The notes under the pieces: model-generated
The model's database searches: none
Seen by the model: the letters and a program-made list of their open reading frames with translations, nothing else
Told to the model about the DNA's origin: nothing
NCBI RefSeq assembly: GCF_038396675.1
Contig: NC_088927.1
Span: 32,487,001 to 32,551,000, forward strand
Direction of reading: 5' to 3'
Length of the DNA stretch: 64,000 nucleotides
Source: Hydra vulgaris
Taxonomy: Eukaryota; Cnidaria; Hydrozoa; Anthoathecata; Hydridae
Position numbers and translations under genes: made by a program
Shown: piece by piece, positions 1 to 13,136 of the stretch
Position numbering within the stretch: the first letter of the stretch is position 1
Layout: the number at the start of each line of letters is the position of its first letter

Positions 1-15
1 AGAACTCAATAAAAC

Positions 16-96
16 AAAAAGTAATACACGATAACTAAAAAATTAAAAGTAACGCACGATAACTCAAAAACAAAAAGTAATACACGATGACTCAAT
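16..96. repeat. Short tandem repeat, about 24 bp x 3
   Basis: Three imperfect direct copies of an A-rich unit whose core reads GTAAYRCACGATRACT. They lie in the intron that follows the fourth deacetylase exon. Confidence 0.7.
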
Positions 97-130
97 AAAA
101 ATAACGCTATAACATATGCAAAGTTATTAC

Positions 131-1659
131 GTGTTGGGCAGTTAGCCATGTAGCACGGCAAAGAAGGTAAGTAGTCCAATGTATATGGCCACCATCGTGT
201 ACCCGGAATGGTTCCCAACGAACTGTCATACAAAAACTGATTTTCAGCTAATACTTTAAACGTGTTTTCTTGGCTTGCAAGAAACGGAGTTCTCCATCCG
301 AGTGTAGTTGTTCCGACTTCTTGCTGAATAGTATTTTTTTGTGTTAAAATCTCCATTTGTAGGTCTTCTAATACTGCCTTAAAACGAATAAGATAAAACT
401 TGCTAACAAGTAAAAGACACTGACTTTTGTTTGTATTCTTTTTACTACAAAATAAAAAAGCTATCAATACGGTCACTTGATCTTCAAACGATGTGTTCAC
501 GTGAAAAAATAGTCAAAAACGGAAAAATTAATGTAATTTTGAAACTTACTGTTTTACTCCACCATTCTTCCGGTAATTTGTGAGTTGCCGAATGATCTGC
601 TATCTCATGGCCTATAAAATAGAAGAGTATCCTTAAGTACAACGGAGTTACTGTGGACTAAGAAAAAAGAAGACAAGAAAAGTGCAGATCGTAGCGCTCA
701 AATAGGTATACATTTTAAATTCAAAATAAAATTGACTTGAGTGGTATGCAAAAGCTTCCGTTTAAACACAATATCTTATATTGTGTTTAAACGGAAGCTT
801 TGCATACTTCTATATAATGTGGTATGCAAAGCTTCCGTTTTATATAAATATGATGTTTAAATAAGAACGCGATAAAGTAGGAAAAGCTTTTTCTAACTTT
901 ATTGAACTATGAGCGTGAAGTACTTATTTTCAAAACTGTAAAGTTTACTTACCGCTCTGTTGCAACTTCTTTACGTAAGCGTAGTCGGAATTATCACCAG
1001 ATACGAAAAACGTTGCTTTGATTGGACAACCACTAAAGTTAGTCGAGCCATTAAGTAACTCAGTGTAAAGCTGATAGTTTTCTGGTGTAACTCCGTCATC
1101 CATGGTTAATAAGATCATTTGCGGGGTGTTAACTTTTGACAATCCGCCAGGTATATCTGTTCCCGCGCATCTACATGACGGTAAACGACAGTTAGTAACA
1201 TTGCAAGTTGATATCGATTCAGGTGACTCTGGTATTTGAAGATTTGTTGAAATTAAATCGGCTTGAGTTGAGGCTGTCGGAAAAAGTTCCGTCATCATGG
1301 GTTCATTCGACGAGAATAGAGACTGAGCGGTTTCAACCGAGAAACTTTCCGTTGCAACATTTTCTAGAAGCATTGTGTTTGTAGTATCAAACGTTGTAGG
1401 CAGTGGTGCTTGAACGATTGATGACTGGTTAAAGGTATTTTCAGATGCAGAATTTGGCTGAAGCAAAGCTGTAAAGTAAATGTTACATGTATCATGTTTA
1501 TAAGTTTTGAACAAGTTTTAAACAAAATTGATTAATAAAAAATAAAAAAATAGAAGAAGAAGAAGATTTCATGAAGTTACTCTGTAAAGTATCTCTTTTG
1601 ATTACGTTGGCAGACATCTGATGTGCGACTAACAAAAGTAGAACCATTTTCTTCACCAT
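131..1659 (-). CDS. Chitin deacetylase-like secreted protein, 5' part of gene (four exons seen)
   Basis: Exons on the minus strand: 1659-1581, 1468-953, 611-550 and 377-131; the gene continues beyond the left edge. All junctions are GT-AG and the phases join (1, 1, 0, then 1 at the last donor). Exon 1 starts with MVKKMVLLLLVAHQMSA, a good signal peptide, which decides the start. A Ser/Thr-rich linker follows, then a cysteine motif (CRLPSCRCAG) and a NodB/polysaccharide deacetylase domain. Motif 1 reads TMDDG in place of the usual TFDDG. The metal-binding HSATH motif is in exon 3, and LGWRTPFL in exon 4 is the RxPF-type motif. Family members remove acetyl groups from chitin in extracellular matrix or cuticle. 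The C-terminal half is outside the window. Enzyme activity is inferred from the family; the family call is firm. Confidence 0.88.
743..807. repeat. Intronic hairpin (about 30-bp arms) plus a third half-copy
   Basis: Two arms of about 30 bp, starting GTATGCAAAAGCTTCCG, face each other across a 3-5-nt loop, with a one-base indel. A third partial copy of the arm starts near 820. Lies in the second intron of the deacetylase gene. Confidence 0.8.
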
Positions 1660-2262
1660 TTCAACTTTCTCTAATAAACAAAATCAAAAAATGAAAAAAA
1701 AAGTACATACAACTATCGTATCTTTATATTTTTTATTTTTCTAAATAAAATTAATCGCATAAAATCTTGTAACGTTTTTACCTTTTATGATCAGTGTTTA
1801 GTTTTTGCTCTTTCTACGATGATATCATAAGTTTGAGTTTCAATTTATAAGAAAAAGAACGGAAATGGTTTTACTAAATACCTTATTTGATAGTCTTTAA
1901 ACAGCCTTGTTTTTACAAACTGCGACCCATTAAATGACTGAATGTAAAAATCTGGACGCTTTTGATTTATTTGGGAAATCCGTCAATACGTTTACACTCT
2001 TTATGTTCAAAACAAATTTTACTAGAATTTGATAATTACGAACTTAGGTGTAAACATTATACTCTAACTTTTTCTCATAAGTATGTTACAAACAGGAAAC
2101 GTTAAAACTTTATTAATCGAAATGACTTTAATTGGCAACATCGTTTATAGTAAAATTTTGCCCTGAGATTCGTTTTGTTGCATTGTTGTTTTTTGTTTTT
2201 ATAAATAAATATGATTTTTGCATTATGGGCTTAACCATGTAAATATGATAAATAAAAGTTTA

Positions 2263-2309
2263 TTGAGTCTAGATCATCAAAAGCAACGCTTTTGATGATC
2301 TAGACTCAA
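2263..2309. repeat. Perfect hairpin, 22-bp arms, 3-nt loop
   Basis: Arms 2263-2284 and 2288-2309 are exact reverse complements (arm starts TTGAGTCTAGATC). The loop is AAC. Confidence 0.9.
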
Positions 2310-3701
2310 AATTTGTTGCTAGCAATGAAGATATGACGAGTATGTTTCTGCTTTGCTTATCTTACACTGATTAAACGGATTTTATGGCATACTGTACGCA
2401 ATTAGTGACAACATAACTCTATTATTATTAGCGCAACAATAACTTCAAACATGAATCCTACTTCATAAAAGAGTTTCAAAGTTAATATTCATTTGCTTGC
2501 GTTTTAGTATATTTCATTACCTTGTCTTTAATAACGTAGACAAGTTTAACAAAATACTATTTTTTATTGTAATTCATTGTCATGTATATTAATTTGTATA
2601 TTTTCTTCAAGTCAGCAATTATAATGGTTTCAAAACTCATTACCACTTCTAGCAACACACTTTGAATCTAGGTCAACAAAAGTGTTGCGATTTTTTATTG
2701 GCATATTTAAGTCCGTATGGAAAAATTATACTTTTCTATAAAATGTTGTCAACAAACCATAATATATGCGGCAACTTTTTACTTGTAACTTTAGCAACCA
2801 GCAAGGGTATAAGAGAATTTTAGTGCTCAAAATAATGGAACGTGCATTTCATGAGATTCACTCTGTTATGCTTTATTTTTTGAGGTCGCGTATAACTTTT
2901 TTAAACGGCTCTCAAAAAACTTTCATTTCACTAAAAACAATTTTATTTATGCATTGTTTTACATTAAATTTTTTTTCTGAAATTGTTCTCTGAATGCAGT
3001 GGCGTTAGCAAAGAGAGGCACAGGACGTACCACATCGTAGCCTCTAGATCCTGGTTTTGAAGAAATAGATCAACTTTATGGTTAACGTGGAGGCTTACAT
3101 AAATTCAAAAATGTTCAATAAAGACTAAAAAGTTTACATCTTTGAAGCCTACTTCAAAGATATAAACAGCATCGACTACTTGACAAAAGCTTACTTGTTA
3201 GTTTGTTCCTGCGCGCATTGCATGTTTGCTGTATTTTTCGTGTAGTTGCGTTGTTATTAGGACATATCTTATAAGTAACTAAATAGTTTTTATATATTAT
3301 AGCTAGATGTAATAGTTATTAATTGGTCCTAAAACACTCAATATGCAAATACTATGACACTAAAAAAAATACTTGTATTCAATATTGCATCGAAAATTAC
3401 AAAATGTATGTTTTTGTAATATAGTGCGTATATAGTGCAGTTGGGTCAAAAGTTTTCCGTTTTTGACACAAAAGCGGAAAACAAGTAGAAAAGAGGATGA
3501 GAAAGTTCAAAAGTTTCCAAAAACCGATCCTTTTCTTCAAAAGTCAAAATGAGTTGAAAGTTTGAAATTGCAGATACAGGAGAGTATTTCCTTCTAAAAG
3601 GTAGATCTAAACGCTTCTGGTTCTAGTTTGTGCTGGTTTAAAGATATAAGAGAATTTTAGAGCCTAAAAGAAAAGAACTTGCGTTTTATTAGATTTACTC
3701 T

Positions 3702-3702
<1 letters not shown>

Positions 3703-3744
<42 letters not shown>
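3703..3744. repeat. (CAA)n microsatellite
   Basis: About 14 uninterrupted CAA/ACA units, directly after the second copy of the TATAAGAGAATTTTAG repeat. Confidence 0.95.
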
Positions 3745-4079
3745 GATATTTGTTTTTCTTATAATTTACAATCATCTAATTACAATAATATATTAATAAT
3801 AATAAAAATAGTTATATTTATAATAGTAAGAATATTTATAATATTATAAATAATAAAACCAAAATATCATTATTAAGATTAAAGTAGAAGTTATAAAAAT
3901 GATTGACAAGGAAGGAATCACTCGTGCAGAAACCTGATCAAAGGAGTGACACCATGTTATTATATTGATGATATTAACTAGCAGAAAGCAACCCGTAATA
4001 CGGGTTACGGTCGGTCTATTACTTAATTTACAGTGGCTGTTTTCCACAATTTAAAGTTGCAAAACCTTAACTAATACTA

Positions 4080-5910
4080 TGTAAGAAAAACGCCTTCAAA
4101 TTAAAAAATTAAGCCATCTGCAAAATTAAATAAATTAATTTACCAATTATTTAACGTTATTTGAGTAATTTAAAACTGACATAGGTCATATCAGTGTATG
4201 GCAGAACCATTTTCCTAGACATTACAAAGCTCAACACAGTACGTTTTTAGTTACTGACACAAAATAATAACACTTCATCATGCTTTAAATTGACGAAAAA
4301 GTAAAGCTAAATTCTTATATTTTTTATATCATGAACTTTAATTAAGATTAATATGAAGTATACTTTGACACTAATAAAAGACAGTATATTGACAGTATAT
4401 TTGAAGTATATTTTCTCATATATTTTGACACTTATAAAGGACCTCCCTTCCTCGTTTTTGCCTTAATGGTGGCCAGGAGAATAAAGTTATTTTTATTAAG
4501 AGTAATCAAGTTTTTGATGAAGACTTTTTACCAAAATAATAAAATGTAAAACAATGATTTACATTTTTAAGAATTTTTTCTTTTTAATATATATAAGAAT
4601 TTAAAATATATAAAAATTTTTTCTTTCCTCAAAAGTGTTGCAAATGCAAACTAAGCTAATTAATTAGTTCAACCCGTTATAAAATTTAAGTAACTTCGTA
4701 TTTGACAAATGCGCTAAACTACAATATTCTCCATGTATTTAAAGGTTTTTAGTTTGTTTTTAGTTGCAATCACTCTTTAAAAACATCTCTTAAGTTACGT
4801 ACAACAAATTATTAGGCATAAAAAAGAGAAATTTAAAAAAAAATTGAACTAATTGCATATATTTATATCATTTTAACTGACAAAAAATTTACAATAAAAG
4901 GAAATTTTTTTAAAAGTCGTATAAATATTAAAAATGGAATTATGATACCGTAATTACAAAAAAATAAATAAAAATAAAAAAAAACCACATAAAAACTCAA
5001 AATCGATTTACCTATTTATATTAACCTATGTTGACATGGCAGTTAATATAAACATTTATCGAAAATGTAACTATAAAATCTGTTTCCAAGTACAAAAGGA
5101 TTAACAATACTAAAAAAAAATAAAAATCAAATTAAGATATAAATTGCATTTTTAGCAAAATGTTGTCTTGGCTTTTAGTAAATAAATAAAAGCAGTAAGT
5201 TCCAATAATGAAACTACCAATTATTCATTTTTAACAATAGACACCAACGTGAAGGTAAGCCAAGCAGTCTATTAACACAAAACATCACAACAATAAAACA
5301 TAACAATAGAATATTTACACCACACCCTTGATTCTAAAATCTAGCGAAAATAACAAACCAAATTAAAATATGAAAGACAAAATTAGAAAACCAATTTTAA
5401 GTTAACTATATTTATCTTTTTACTAAACATATAAATACATAAAAGTATATTTGCTTTTATATTCAATATTAGTTATTCAATTACTTCAAATTTAGGACAT
5501 TAAAATGCCCTAGATTTACAGATCAAGGTTGCATACTCTCTCATACACATTACGCTAAATACTAACAGATATTATGTGTTTCCAGAATAATTAAAAAAAG
5601 GCTAGACAACACAACCTAGCTCTAAAGCAGTAACACCGCCTGGCACTAAATACTGCCAAGTCACACCTCTGCTATAAGTACACCGCTTGGCTGGCAAGGT
5701 TATCAATCTTGCTCAACATAATGCCAAGTCACACCACTTTGAAAACATGGAAACAACATAATTTTAACATATATACAACTATAAACAAATATGGTTTTAT
5801 ATAACAAATATAAACACATTTTATAACAATATTAAATGACAGATATATTTATCAAAAACTATGAAAAAAAAAATTAAAATAATAAATAAAATTATACATA
5901 CAAAATGTGC
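4080..5910. other. AT-rich stretch downstream of the decayed helicase
   Basis: No gene seen. The motif TGCCAAGTCACACC occurs twice (about 5653 and 5722) in a slightly GC-richer patch. This would be the 3' side of the Helitron, but I could not identify the expected terminal hairpin and CTRR end. Confidence 0.5.
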
Positions 5911-7404
5911 TCACAACCAACAAACAGTAAATTTTCGAAATGAAAATCTATAATGAATGAAAAATGAAAATGAAAAAGACATTAAGTTAAGAACATTAGA
6001 AAATATAACATTATTTGTGTAACACTTTCCACCTACCATACCTTGAATGAGATGTTTATCAATTTTGAAAAACAAACTATTAAATGCTCTAGTTCTTGAA
6101 CATGCAACATATAGTTGACCATGAGAGAAACACGGTTTTTTGAGATATACCCCAACTCTATCAAATGTTTGACCTTGACTTTTATTAATTGTCATTGAAT
6201 AAGCCAATCTGACAGGAAACTGACGACGTTTCAGAACAAAAGGTAAATTAGAATCTGATGGAGCCAACTGAATTCGAGGAAAAAAACCCGTTTACCACCA
6301 GAAACACCTATCAAAACCTCTGCATCAATATAATTATTTTGAAGAGCACTAACTTTCATTCGAGTACCATTGCATAGCCCAGCTTTGAGATCTAAATTCC
6401 TAAATAGCATAATTACACAACCAATTTTTAATTTTAAACAATGAGGTGGCATACCTGAAGGAGTTAAGCTGTTCAAAAACTCAACAGGAAAGTTATTTCT
6501 TTCATTAAGGTCATCAGTATCAATTTGATTAGCACTTAAATAAATTTTGACCTCACCCGGCAGACATTCAAGCACTTCTTCATTGATTGATAATGAATCA
6601 ACATTAGTTGGTGTTAAAATCACGCGCTTAGAATAATCATTTTGATCAGCATCTCCAAAAATCTTTCAACAATCGATTCATTTTCTCTAATAATGCACTG
6701 ATTTGGTATTTCGATGCATCCTTTAAAAGGATCCTCCTCTTTGACAGGCATTGTTCCACTACAAAGTTTTAATAGCCATTGGGAAAATTCTCTTTCCCCA
6801 TCATGTACTCTCATATTTTCAGTTAATGTAAATTTCTGCACCCATCGCCACTGTAAGGAACATTTTATACACGATTCTACAATTTCAGCTGGTTGTCCTC
6901 TTTTTACAACAGGCAGTATTTGCCTGAAGTCACCACCAAAAAAAATGACTTTTCCTCCAAACGGAAAGTTGTTGTTGCAAACATCTTTTAACAACCTATC
7001 AATTGCATTTAAGGCATGTTTAGGTATCATGGATGTTTCATCAAGCAAAAACAAACTAACTTGTTTTAAAAAATGTCCATGTATAGAGTTAGGGGTTACA
7101 TTACATGTGGTGTTATCCAATAATGGGACAGGAAATTTGAATAAACCATGCAATGTAGATCCATTTGTAAGAAGAGTTGCTGCTATGCCAGTCCATGCAG
7201 CTGTAGCAGATTTAAAACCCCTACTTATGGTTTCAGCAACCAAATAGTTATACGTAAACGTTTTTCCACTACCAGCTGGTCCATCCATGAAAAACAATCT
7301 GCAATGTTGATTTTCTACACTTGGTTGCTGGTTCAATGCAGCAAGGACAGCATTACTTACATTTAATTGATTGACATTAAGAAGCAGTGAAAAAAATATA
7401 GAAA
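5911..7404 (-). pseudogene. Helitron-type PIF1 helicase, 3' fragment, frameshifted
   Basis: Minus-strand SF1 helicase domain in three frames. The first block (about 7404-6655) holds Walker A GPAGSGKT, Walker B LFLLDETSM and GGDFRQILPVV. The second (about 6655-6285) begins with ILTPTN. The third (about 6285-5911) carries AYSMTINKSQGQTF and GQLYVACSRTR, the C-terminal helicase motifs. Both frame changes fall at T/A homopolymers (about 6650-6656 and 6280-6286). The upstream Rep endonuclease expected of a Helitron is absent, so this is a 5'-truncated dead copy. The GQLYVACSRTR ending is typical of Helitron PIF1-like helicases rather than cellular PIF1. Confidence 0.85.
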
Positions 7405-8260
7405 ATAAACAAATATCCTTTTTTATTAGAAACAGTTAAGTGTTTCTAATAATATATATATATATATATATATAGAAAAAAAGGTGACGGGATATCACCT
7501 TTTTATAAATTATAAACCATCCCGCCATTTTTTTTATAAGTCTCTATATATAAAAATGATTAGGCTTGATGGTTTTTTAAATTACCTAATACCATGCTGT
7601 TACTTTTCTTTCTCCACTTCGAGCACTGTATATATATAAGGGCAATTCCATCGTTACTTATGGGACATTTTGATTTTTGTAATGTCACATTTTTAGATAT
7701 ATATTTTTTATTTTAACTGATTAGATGTTTATATATTTATAAATTATCCCAAAATTATTTATTTATTTTCGTGTATATTGAAATTTCGTTCAATTATTAT
7801 AAGTTTAGGAATTATAGTTGATTATATGCTGCGTTACTTACGAGGCGCAAAAAATCATTGCATTAAACCTGTTGTTTTCAATTGAATATTTCAAGCCAAA
7901 TATTTAACCTACATAAACTGGCTTCTTAAATTAAATTAATTAATTATTATTCTGCGTAAAATTATTCAAAAGATTGTTTTAGCTATTTGTTTATATATCT
8001 TAAATCAAATTAATTATCGTCACTTACAAGGATAATTCTACGCATCAAAATCTAGTTTAGCTACTATTTATATAGAAAGTATGACGCATGAATTTAATTT
8101 GAAACTTAGAACAAAAAAATAACACAAATAACATTATTATTCAAAATTTAAAGTTTTTAAACATATGGCAACCCAATGATTAAAACATATGGCAACCCAA
8201 TGATTGGTTTTTGTTTGAATATTCATTTTATTGAAATAACTCACTTGAGCATAAAATTGC

Positions 8261-8339
<79 letters not shown>

Positions 8340-8564
8340 CATATATACATTCACCTAAAGGCAATGATGAAACTTCTATATTTAACTGTGGTCTGATAGC
8401 TAATTACAAAAACATCTTGTATATAAAATTTTACATTTTCATTAAAAAAAGCACTTTTTTATAAATATAGTTAGTCATTATTGCCGGTAAGGATGATGGT
8501 TTTGTTCCCCCACTTGCCCCCGGATGCGCCCGTAATCTAGAAACCTTTATAAATTTGTAGATAA
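7405..8564. other. Non-coding stretch with small repeats
   Basis: AT-rich, no gene seen. Contains a short (TA)n near 7451-7473, a 23-bp direct duplication at 8159-8181/8183-8205 (AAACATATGGCAACCC...) and a longer (TA)n tract. Open frames of alternating Tyr and Ile across the (TA)n are not genes. Confidence 0.7.
8263..8350. repeat. (TA)n microsatellite
   Basis: About 88 bp of nearly pure TA. Confidence 0.97.
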
Positions 8565-8836
8565 CTTTTGTATCTATCTTTTGATACCAAGATATAAACT
8601 TTTAGATAAGAATTGATTAAGTTATAATAGTTTTAGCTGATAAAAACTTTATTTTGACCACAGTTTCTTCAACAAATCCTAATATCAAAAAATCGGTACT
8701 TAAAACGTCATAACTTTTTGTAGGGTGGTTCGAAAATTTTTTCACTTTTGGAATATTGAAATGAAGCTCTTTTTAATGATATATAACGACCTAGAACTTG
8801 ATGAATTTAAAAATTTCATGTAACATACCTAATGTA
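8565..8836 (+). repeat. Dispersed repeat, copy 1 (second copy at 60385-60660)
   Basis: About 270 bp alignable in the same orientation to 60385-60660. Shared strings include ACCACAGTTTCTTCAACAAA, TAATGATATATAAC and ACCTAATGTAA. No coding capacity seen. The gypsy remnant begins where this copy ends. Confidence 0.8.
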
Positions 8837-8837
8837 A

Positions 8838-9584
8838 TGTGTGAAAAACTCGATCAATATTTTAAACCGAAAAACAACATCACGTATGAACAATATATTT
8901 TTAAGAACATAAAACAAAATAAAGAGGAGAGTACTGTGAGCTTTGTTACTCGATTACGAAAACAAGCCGAATATTGCGCGTTTTCAGACATCGCTGAGGC
9001 AGTTAGGGATCAATTTATATCAGAAGGTCATTTTGTAAAACTGAAGCAAAAACTTCTCAAGGATAGAGAAATAAACATTGGTAAATGTGTTGAAATTGGT
9101 TGCAACTATAGAAATATCAAAAAAACAAGCAAAAGAAATGTCAAATAAGAAAACAAATCAAGGCACAGAGGAGATTGATGTGGTAGATTATTTAAAAGAA
9201 CTAACTATTTCCAGAAGACAAAAACAAGCAACAGTTTTTAAATCAGGAAGTAACCAAAGTGAAATCATATGTAAAAGAGAAATTGACTTGTTATGTTTTC
9301 GATGTGGGGAAAAATATTTTGTTGGACATCAAAAAGAATGCAAAGCTAATGGAAAAACATGTAATAATTGTCAAAAGAAAAATCATCTAGCCATTTGTTG
9401 CAGAAGTTTTTCAAAAACGTCTTACAGCACAATGCAGCAAGTTAAAGAGATAAATAATAAAAACAAAAGTGAAAGCAGCTCAGAAAATGAATTAGAGGAA
9501 GCGTTTGCTCTAACATTTAGTTCAAAACAAAGAGGACAATCTTATGAAACAAACTCAATAAATGTACTGGTGGAAAATTTATAA
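8838..9584 (+). pseudogene. Gypsy gag remnant
   Basis: Two overlapping frames. The first (to about 9148) has a gag-like stretch with FVTRLRKQAEYC. The second (to 9584) holds two zinc-binding motifs, CFRC followed by GHQKEC, and CNNCQKKNHLAICC (CX2CX4HX4C). A frame change near 9100 separates them. The N-terminus is missing. Confidence 0.8.
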
Positions 9585-9590
9585 TAAAAA

Positions 9591-9764
9591 TGATTGTTGA
9601 CTCAGGTTCTAGTGTGAATTTAATTGATAAAAACTTATTTGAAAGGATTAAAAATCACAATCCTAACTTATTACTAAAAAAATCATCAACAGTAATATTT
9701 CCTTATGCTTCAACGCCTCTAAGGTTGATAGGTTGCTTACAACAAAATCTATGTTGTAAATAAA
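9591..9764 (+). pseudogene. Gypsy aspartic protease remnant
   Basis: Begins MIVDSGSSVNLID, the retropepsin DSG active-site motif, and stops at a TAA at 9762. The usual second half of the protease is cut short. Confidence 0.75.
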
Positions 9765-9782
9765 AATAATGTTGAAAATATC

Positions 9783-11030
9783 ATGGGAATTGAAACTGCA
9801 AAAGAGCTGAATATTTTAAAAATTGATGAAAATGGAAAAGATAATGGTGTAAATTCATTAGCTAAATCAAATATAACCATGCAGCATTTTAATGTGTGTA
9901 AAAGTATTGATGATGAAATTAAATCTCCACTAAATCAAAAAGTTATTAACTTGCAGTATTTTAATTGTAAAGTGAATTTGAAATTCAAAAATGATTTATT
10001 AAAATTGATTGCAGATTATGAAGATATATTCAAAGGACACAGTAAGCTAAAAAATTTTCAATGTAAACTGCATGTAGATAAAAATATACAACCAAATACA
10101 CAAAATTGACGTCGCTATCCTTATCACCTTCGAAGTTAGATAGAAGCTTATACTTAGTTAGAGTTAGATGTCGAGTCCAGAAAGATCATAAATTTTCAAA
10201 CAGATGAGGGAGTTTATCGACACAAAAGATTAGTATATGGTATTAAAAGTTCATTCGAGATTTTTCAAAAAAACATGGAACAAAGTTATAGTAAAATAGA
10301 TTAAGTAAAGTTTATCAGCGATGATATTATAGTATACGCATCAAATGAGCAAGATTTATTAAGGATGTTAGAATCATTGTTTATCAAAACACGTACATTA
10401 GGTTTAAAATTAAATAAAAAAAGTGTATTTTTGCTCAAGAGAAAATAAAATTTTTTGGTATTGAAATATCCAAAAATGATATTAATCCTGATCCAAACAA
10501 ATTAGAGGCTATCAAGAATGCAAGACCACCAACAACTTTAAGTGAGCTTCGTAGTTTCCTGGATTTATTCACATACTTGTCAAGATTTATTAAAGACTTT
10601 AATGAAAAGACAACAGCATTACGTGAACTATAAAAAAAAAATACAAAATTTAAGTGGGTCAAAAAATATATTGATGCTTTCAATACGCTTAAACATGAAT
10701 TGTCAAGTGAATCGGTTTTGGCTTTTTATGATCCGCACAAAGAAGTACAGTTAAATACTGATGCAAGTAATCATGCTATAGGAGAAATACTTTTATAAAA
10801 AGAAGGTATTGGAATGAAACCAATCTGCTACATAAGTAGGTCACTGATAGCAGCTGAGTTAAAATAAAGCATTACAGAAAAGGAAGATCTTGCTTTGGTA
10901 TGGGCAATTGATAAATTACGTTAGTACCTGTATAGAAAAACTTTAAGGTTTTAGTGGACCACAAACCGCTCAAGTTTATTTTTTCATTCGGTTCTAAAAT
11001 AAATCCACGCATTGCAAGCTGGCAAATAAA
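9783..11030 (+). pseudogene. Gypsy reverse transcriptase-RNase H remnant with internal deletion
   Basis: The region upstream of RT is open to 10109, then broken by stops. The RT core shows KRLVYGI, FEIFQKNMEQ and ISDDIIVYA; ISDD stands where the YxDD box is expected. Between the RRYPYHLRS start and FQTDEGVY most of the fingers/palm is deleted. RNase H shows LNTDASNHAIG. There are at least five stops and several frame changes. Confidence 0.8.
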
Positions 11031-11041
11031 ATTGCAGGCAT

Positions 11042-12462
11042 ATGATGGAGAACATTGTAGACTTTATATCCAGAAACTGTATCCCAAATGAGAAATCCAA
11101 TGAGCTAGATGAAAATGAAGTGGCGGCTTATGTTAACTTTTTAGTGACAAAAATGACACCCAAATCAATATCACTTAAAGATATAAAAATGGAGACAGCA
11201 AGTGACATCAATTTAGTTGCAGTAAAGAATGCATTATTGTCTGGTAAATGGTATGACAACCCAATACTGGACCCTATCGTAGATTTCCAAATGAGTAAAC
11301 TGATTATGAGGGGATTATATTAAGAGAAACAAGAATTGTTTTACCAAAGTCTCTTCAAAAAAGAGCTTTACAAGTTGCACATGAAGGACATTTAAGTGTT
11401 GAAAAATGCAAAGGATTATTGCTTCAAAAAGTGTATTGGGTCACTATGAATACTGATATCGAATCACATATTGGAAAATGTCTTGGATGCCAGACTAATT
11501 CACGCATGCCAGATCCTGAACCAATTAAAATGTCGACTTTACCAGAACATGTTTGGGATGAATTAGTGATGAATTTTTTTGGACCATTACCATCAGGGGA
11601 GTATTTATTTTTTTATAGAAGATATATATTCCAGATACCCATTTATTGACATAATGAAAATCACAATAGCACCAAGTATCATAAATAAACTAGAAAGACT
11701 ATTTGCTATATTTGGTTATCCTAACAAAATAAGAAGTGACAACGGTCCACCATTTCAAAGTGAGGCTATAAAATTATATTTTAAAAATGCTGATATAAAA
11801 CATATTAAATAACACCGCGATACCCGCAAGCAAACGGCATAGTTGAAAGATTCATGCAAGTAATAGCGAAAACAATAAAAGCAACTCATTTTATGGGCAG
11901 AAATTGGAGAGAGGAACTTCAATGTATGCTTCGAAATTATAGATGTGCTTCTCTTGCTATAACCGGAAAATCACCAGCCACATTGTTATTCAATAAAGTT
12001 CCTTCAATAATAGTTGATAAATCACCATACGATAAAGAAGTGAGAGAAAGTCAAAATAAAAAGTATGCAAAAGTAAGAGAAACAAAGGAGAGACATGATA
12101 TTAAAGTAGGAGACCAGGTTCTCGTAAAACGTCATGAACGTGGAGGAAAATTAGATTCAAAATATCTAAACAAGAAATACATAGTTAAAGAAAGAAGGCA
12201 AAGTTTAGTTATTGTAGTAGATGAAGAAGGAAACGAGTTAGCTCGTAATATCCAATTTGTAAAAAAGTTTTTAAAACCTGATGAGTTTATACAAAAAGAT
12301 ATACAAGTTAATGATAAGGAAAGAACAAAAGCTGATAGAAAATCTTATCCCAAGCGAAATCATAGACCTGTGAAATTTTATTATCAAGTATCAAGATCAT
12401 TTAATCTGATAAGAAAAGTCTTTCCCAAACAGGGGAAACTGTTGAGAATGATAACTACGTAA
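11042..12462 (+). pseudogene. Gypsy integrase remnant
   Basis: The HHCC-type zinc region (HEGHLSVEKCK ... CLGCQ) is followed by a core domain in three frames (to about 11640, 11812, then 11854-12462). The expected first catalytic Asp is replaced in VMNFFGPL. The second Asp is in SDNGPPF. The Glu context (NGIVERF) lies just before 11854. The C-terminal part (11854-12462) is one open frame, Lys-rich, and runs into the LTR. Substitution of the first Asp plus the frameshifts make it inactive. Confidence 0.8.
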
Positions 12463-12637
12463 TTATGTGATCTGAACTACGTAAGTGCATTCATGTGGAA
12501 CGCATTATAAAAAACGTGCATAAAAATAGGAAATAAAGACATTAAAAGAGAATAGAATTCGCCTTGTTTTAAAAGTTGTATAAAACTATTTTTATTAACT
12601 GATCTTAAAATAATATATATAATCGAACATATAAACA
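12440..12637 (+). repeat. Probable 3' LTR of the gypsy element
   Basis: Starts TGTTGAGAATG just after the polypurine tract and ends ...ATAAACA, giving TG...CA ends. It contains a TATA-like ATTATAAAA and an AATAAA-type signal. There is no partner LTR to confirm the boundaries. Confidence 0.55.
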
Positions 12638-13021
12638 TGTTGTATGCTTAGGAGGATCACAACAGTGCTTTACTAAACGCTTTAGTGCATTCAATATAAG
12701 TAATTTTCTTAGTATAAAATGTTGACATATCCAAATCGAAAAATGCTCACAACACTAATGTGCAGGGCCTTAGAGAGAGAGGAGGAAAATAAAAATGTTT
12801 TTTTTTTTACAATGAATAGAAAAGATTTTAATGACTGACAATGTGAAATCTGCTTAGGGGTCGTCCATAAAGTACGTACGCCAATAATTTTGAAATTTGA
12901 CTTTTTTTTTTCAATAAAAAGTTTAATAAAAAAAAAAGGTGGAGGGGGTACCTTAGATACTTTATACGACCCCAAAGCCCTTGGTTTTGGCACAGGATCC
13001 TAATTTAAAAGATATAAATGT

Positions 13022-13136
<115 letters not shown>

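Larger units (their letters stand above)
1660..4080. other. Non-coding upstream region with minor repeats
   Basis: AT-rich DNA upstream of the deacetylase start; I see no convincing gene. It contains a perfect hairpin (2263-2309). A diverged direct repeat of about 60 bp beginning TATAAGAGAATTTTAG lies near 2808 and 3645. A (CAA)n microsatellite lies at about 3703-3744. Short open frames here have no recognisable similarity. Confidence 0.6.
8838..12637 (+). mobile_element. Ty3/gypsy LTR retrotransposon, 5'-truncated and decayed
   Basis: Gag, protease, reverse transcriptase, RNase H and integrase remnants follow in gypsy order on the plus strand, with frameshifts, stops and deletions. A polypurine tract (ACAGGGGAAAC, 12429-12439) precedes a probable 3' LTR. 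No 5' LTR is present; the left end joins a dispersed repeat. The two zinc-knuckle-like motifs and the integrase style resemble K02A2.6-like gypsy elements. Confidence 0.85.

Noticed and set aside
3844..4047. 67-residue minus-strand frame
   Set aside because: Contains a hydrophobic stretch but no family match that I recognise and no supporting context.
6714..7366. Plus-strand open frames opposite the PIF1 helicase
   Set aside because: Antisense shadows; the minus strand carries all helicase motifs.
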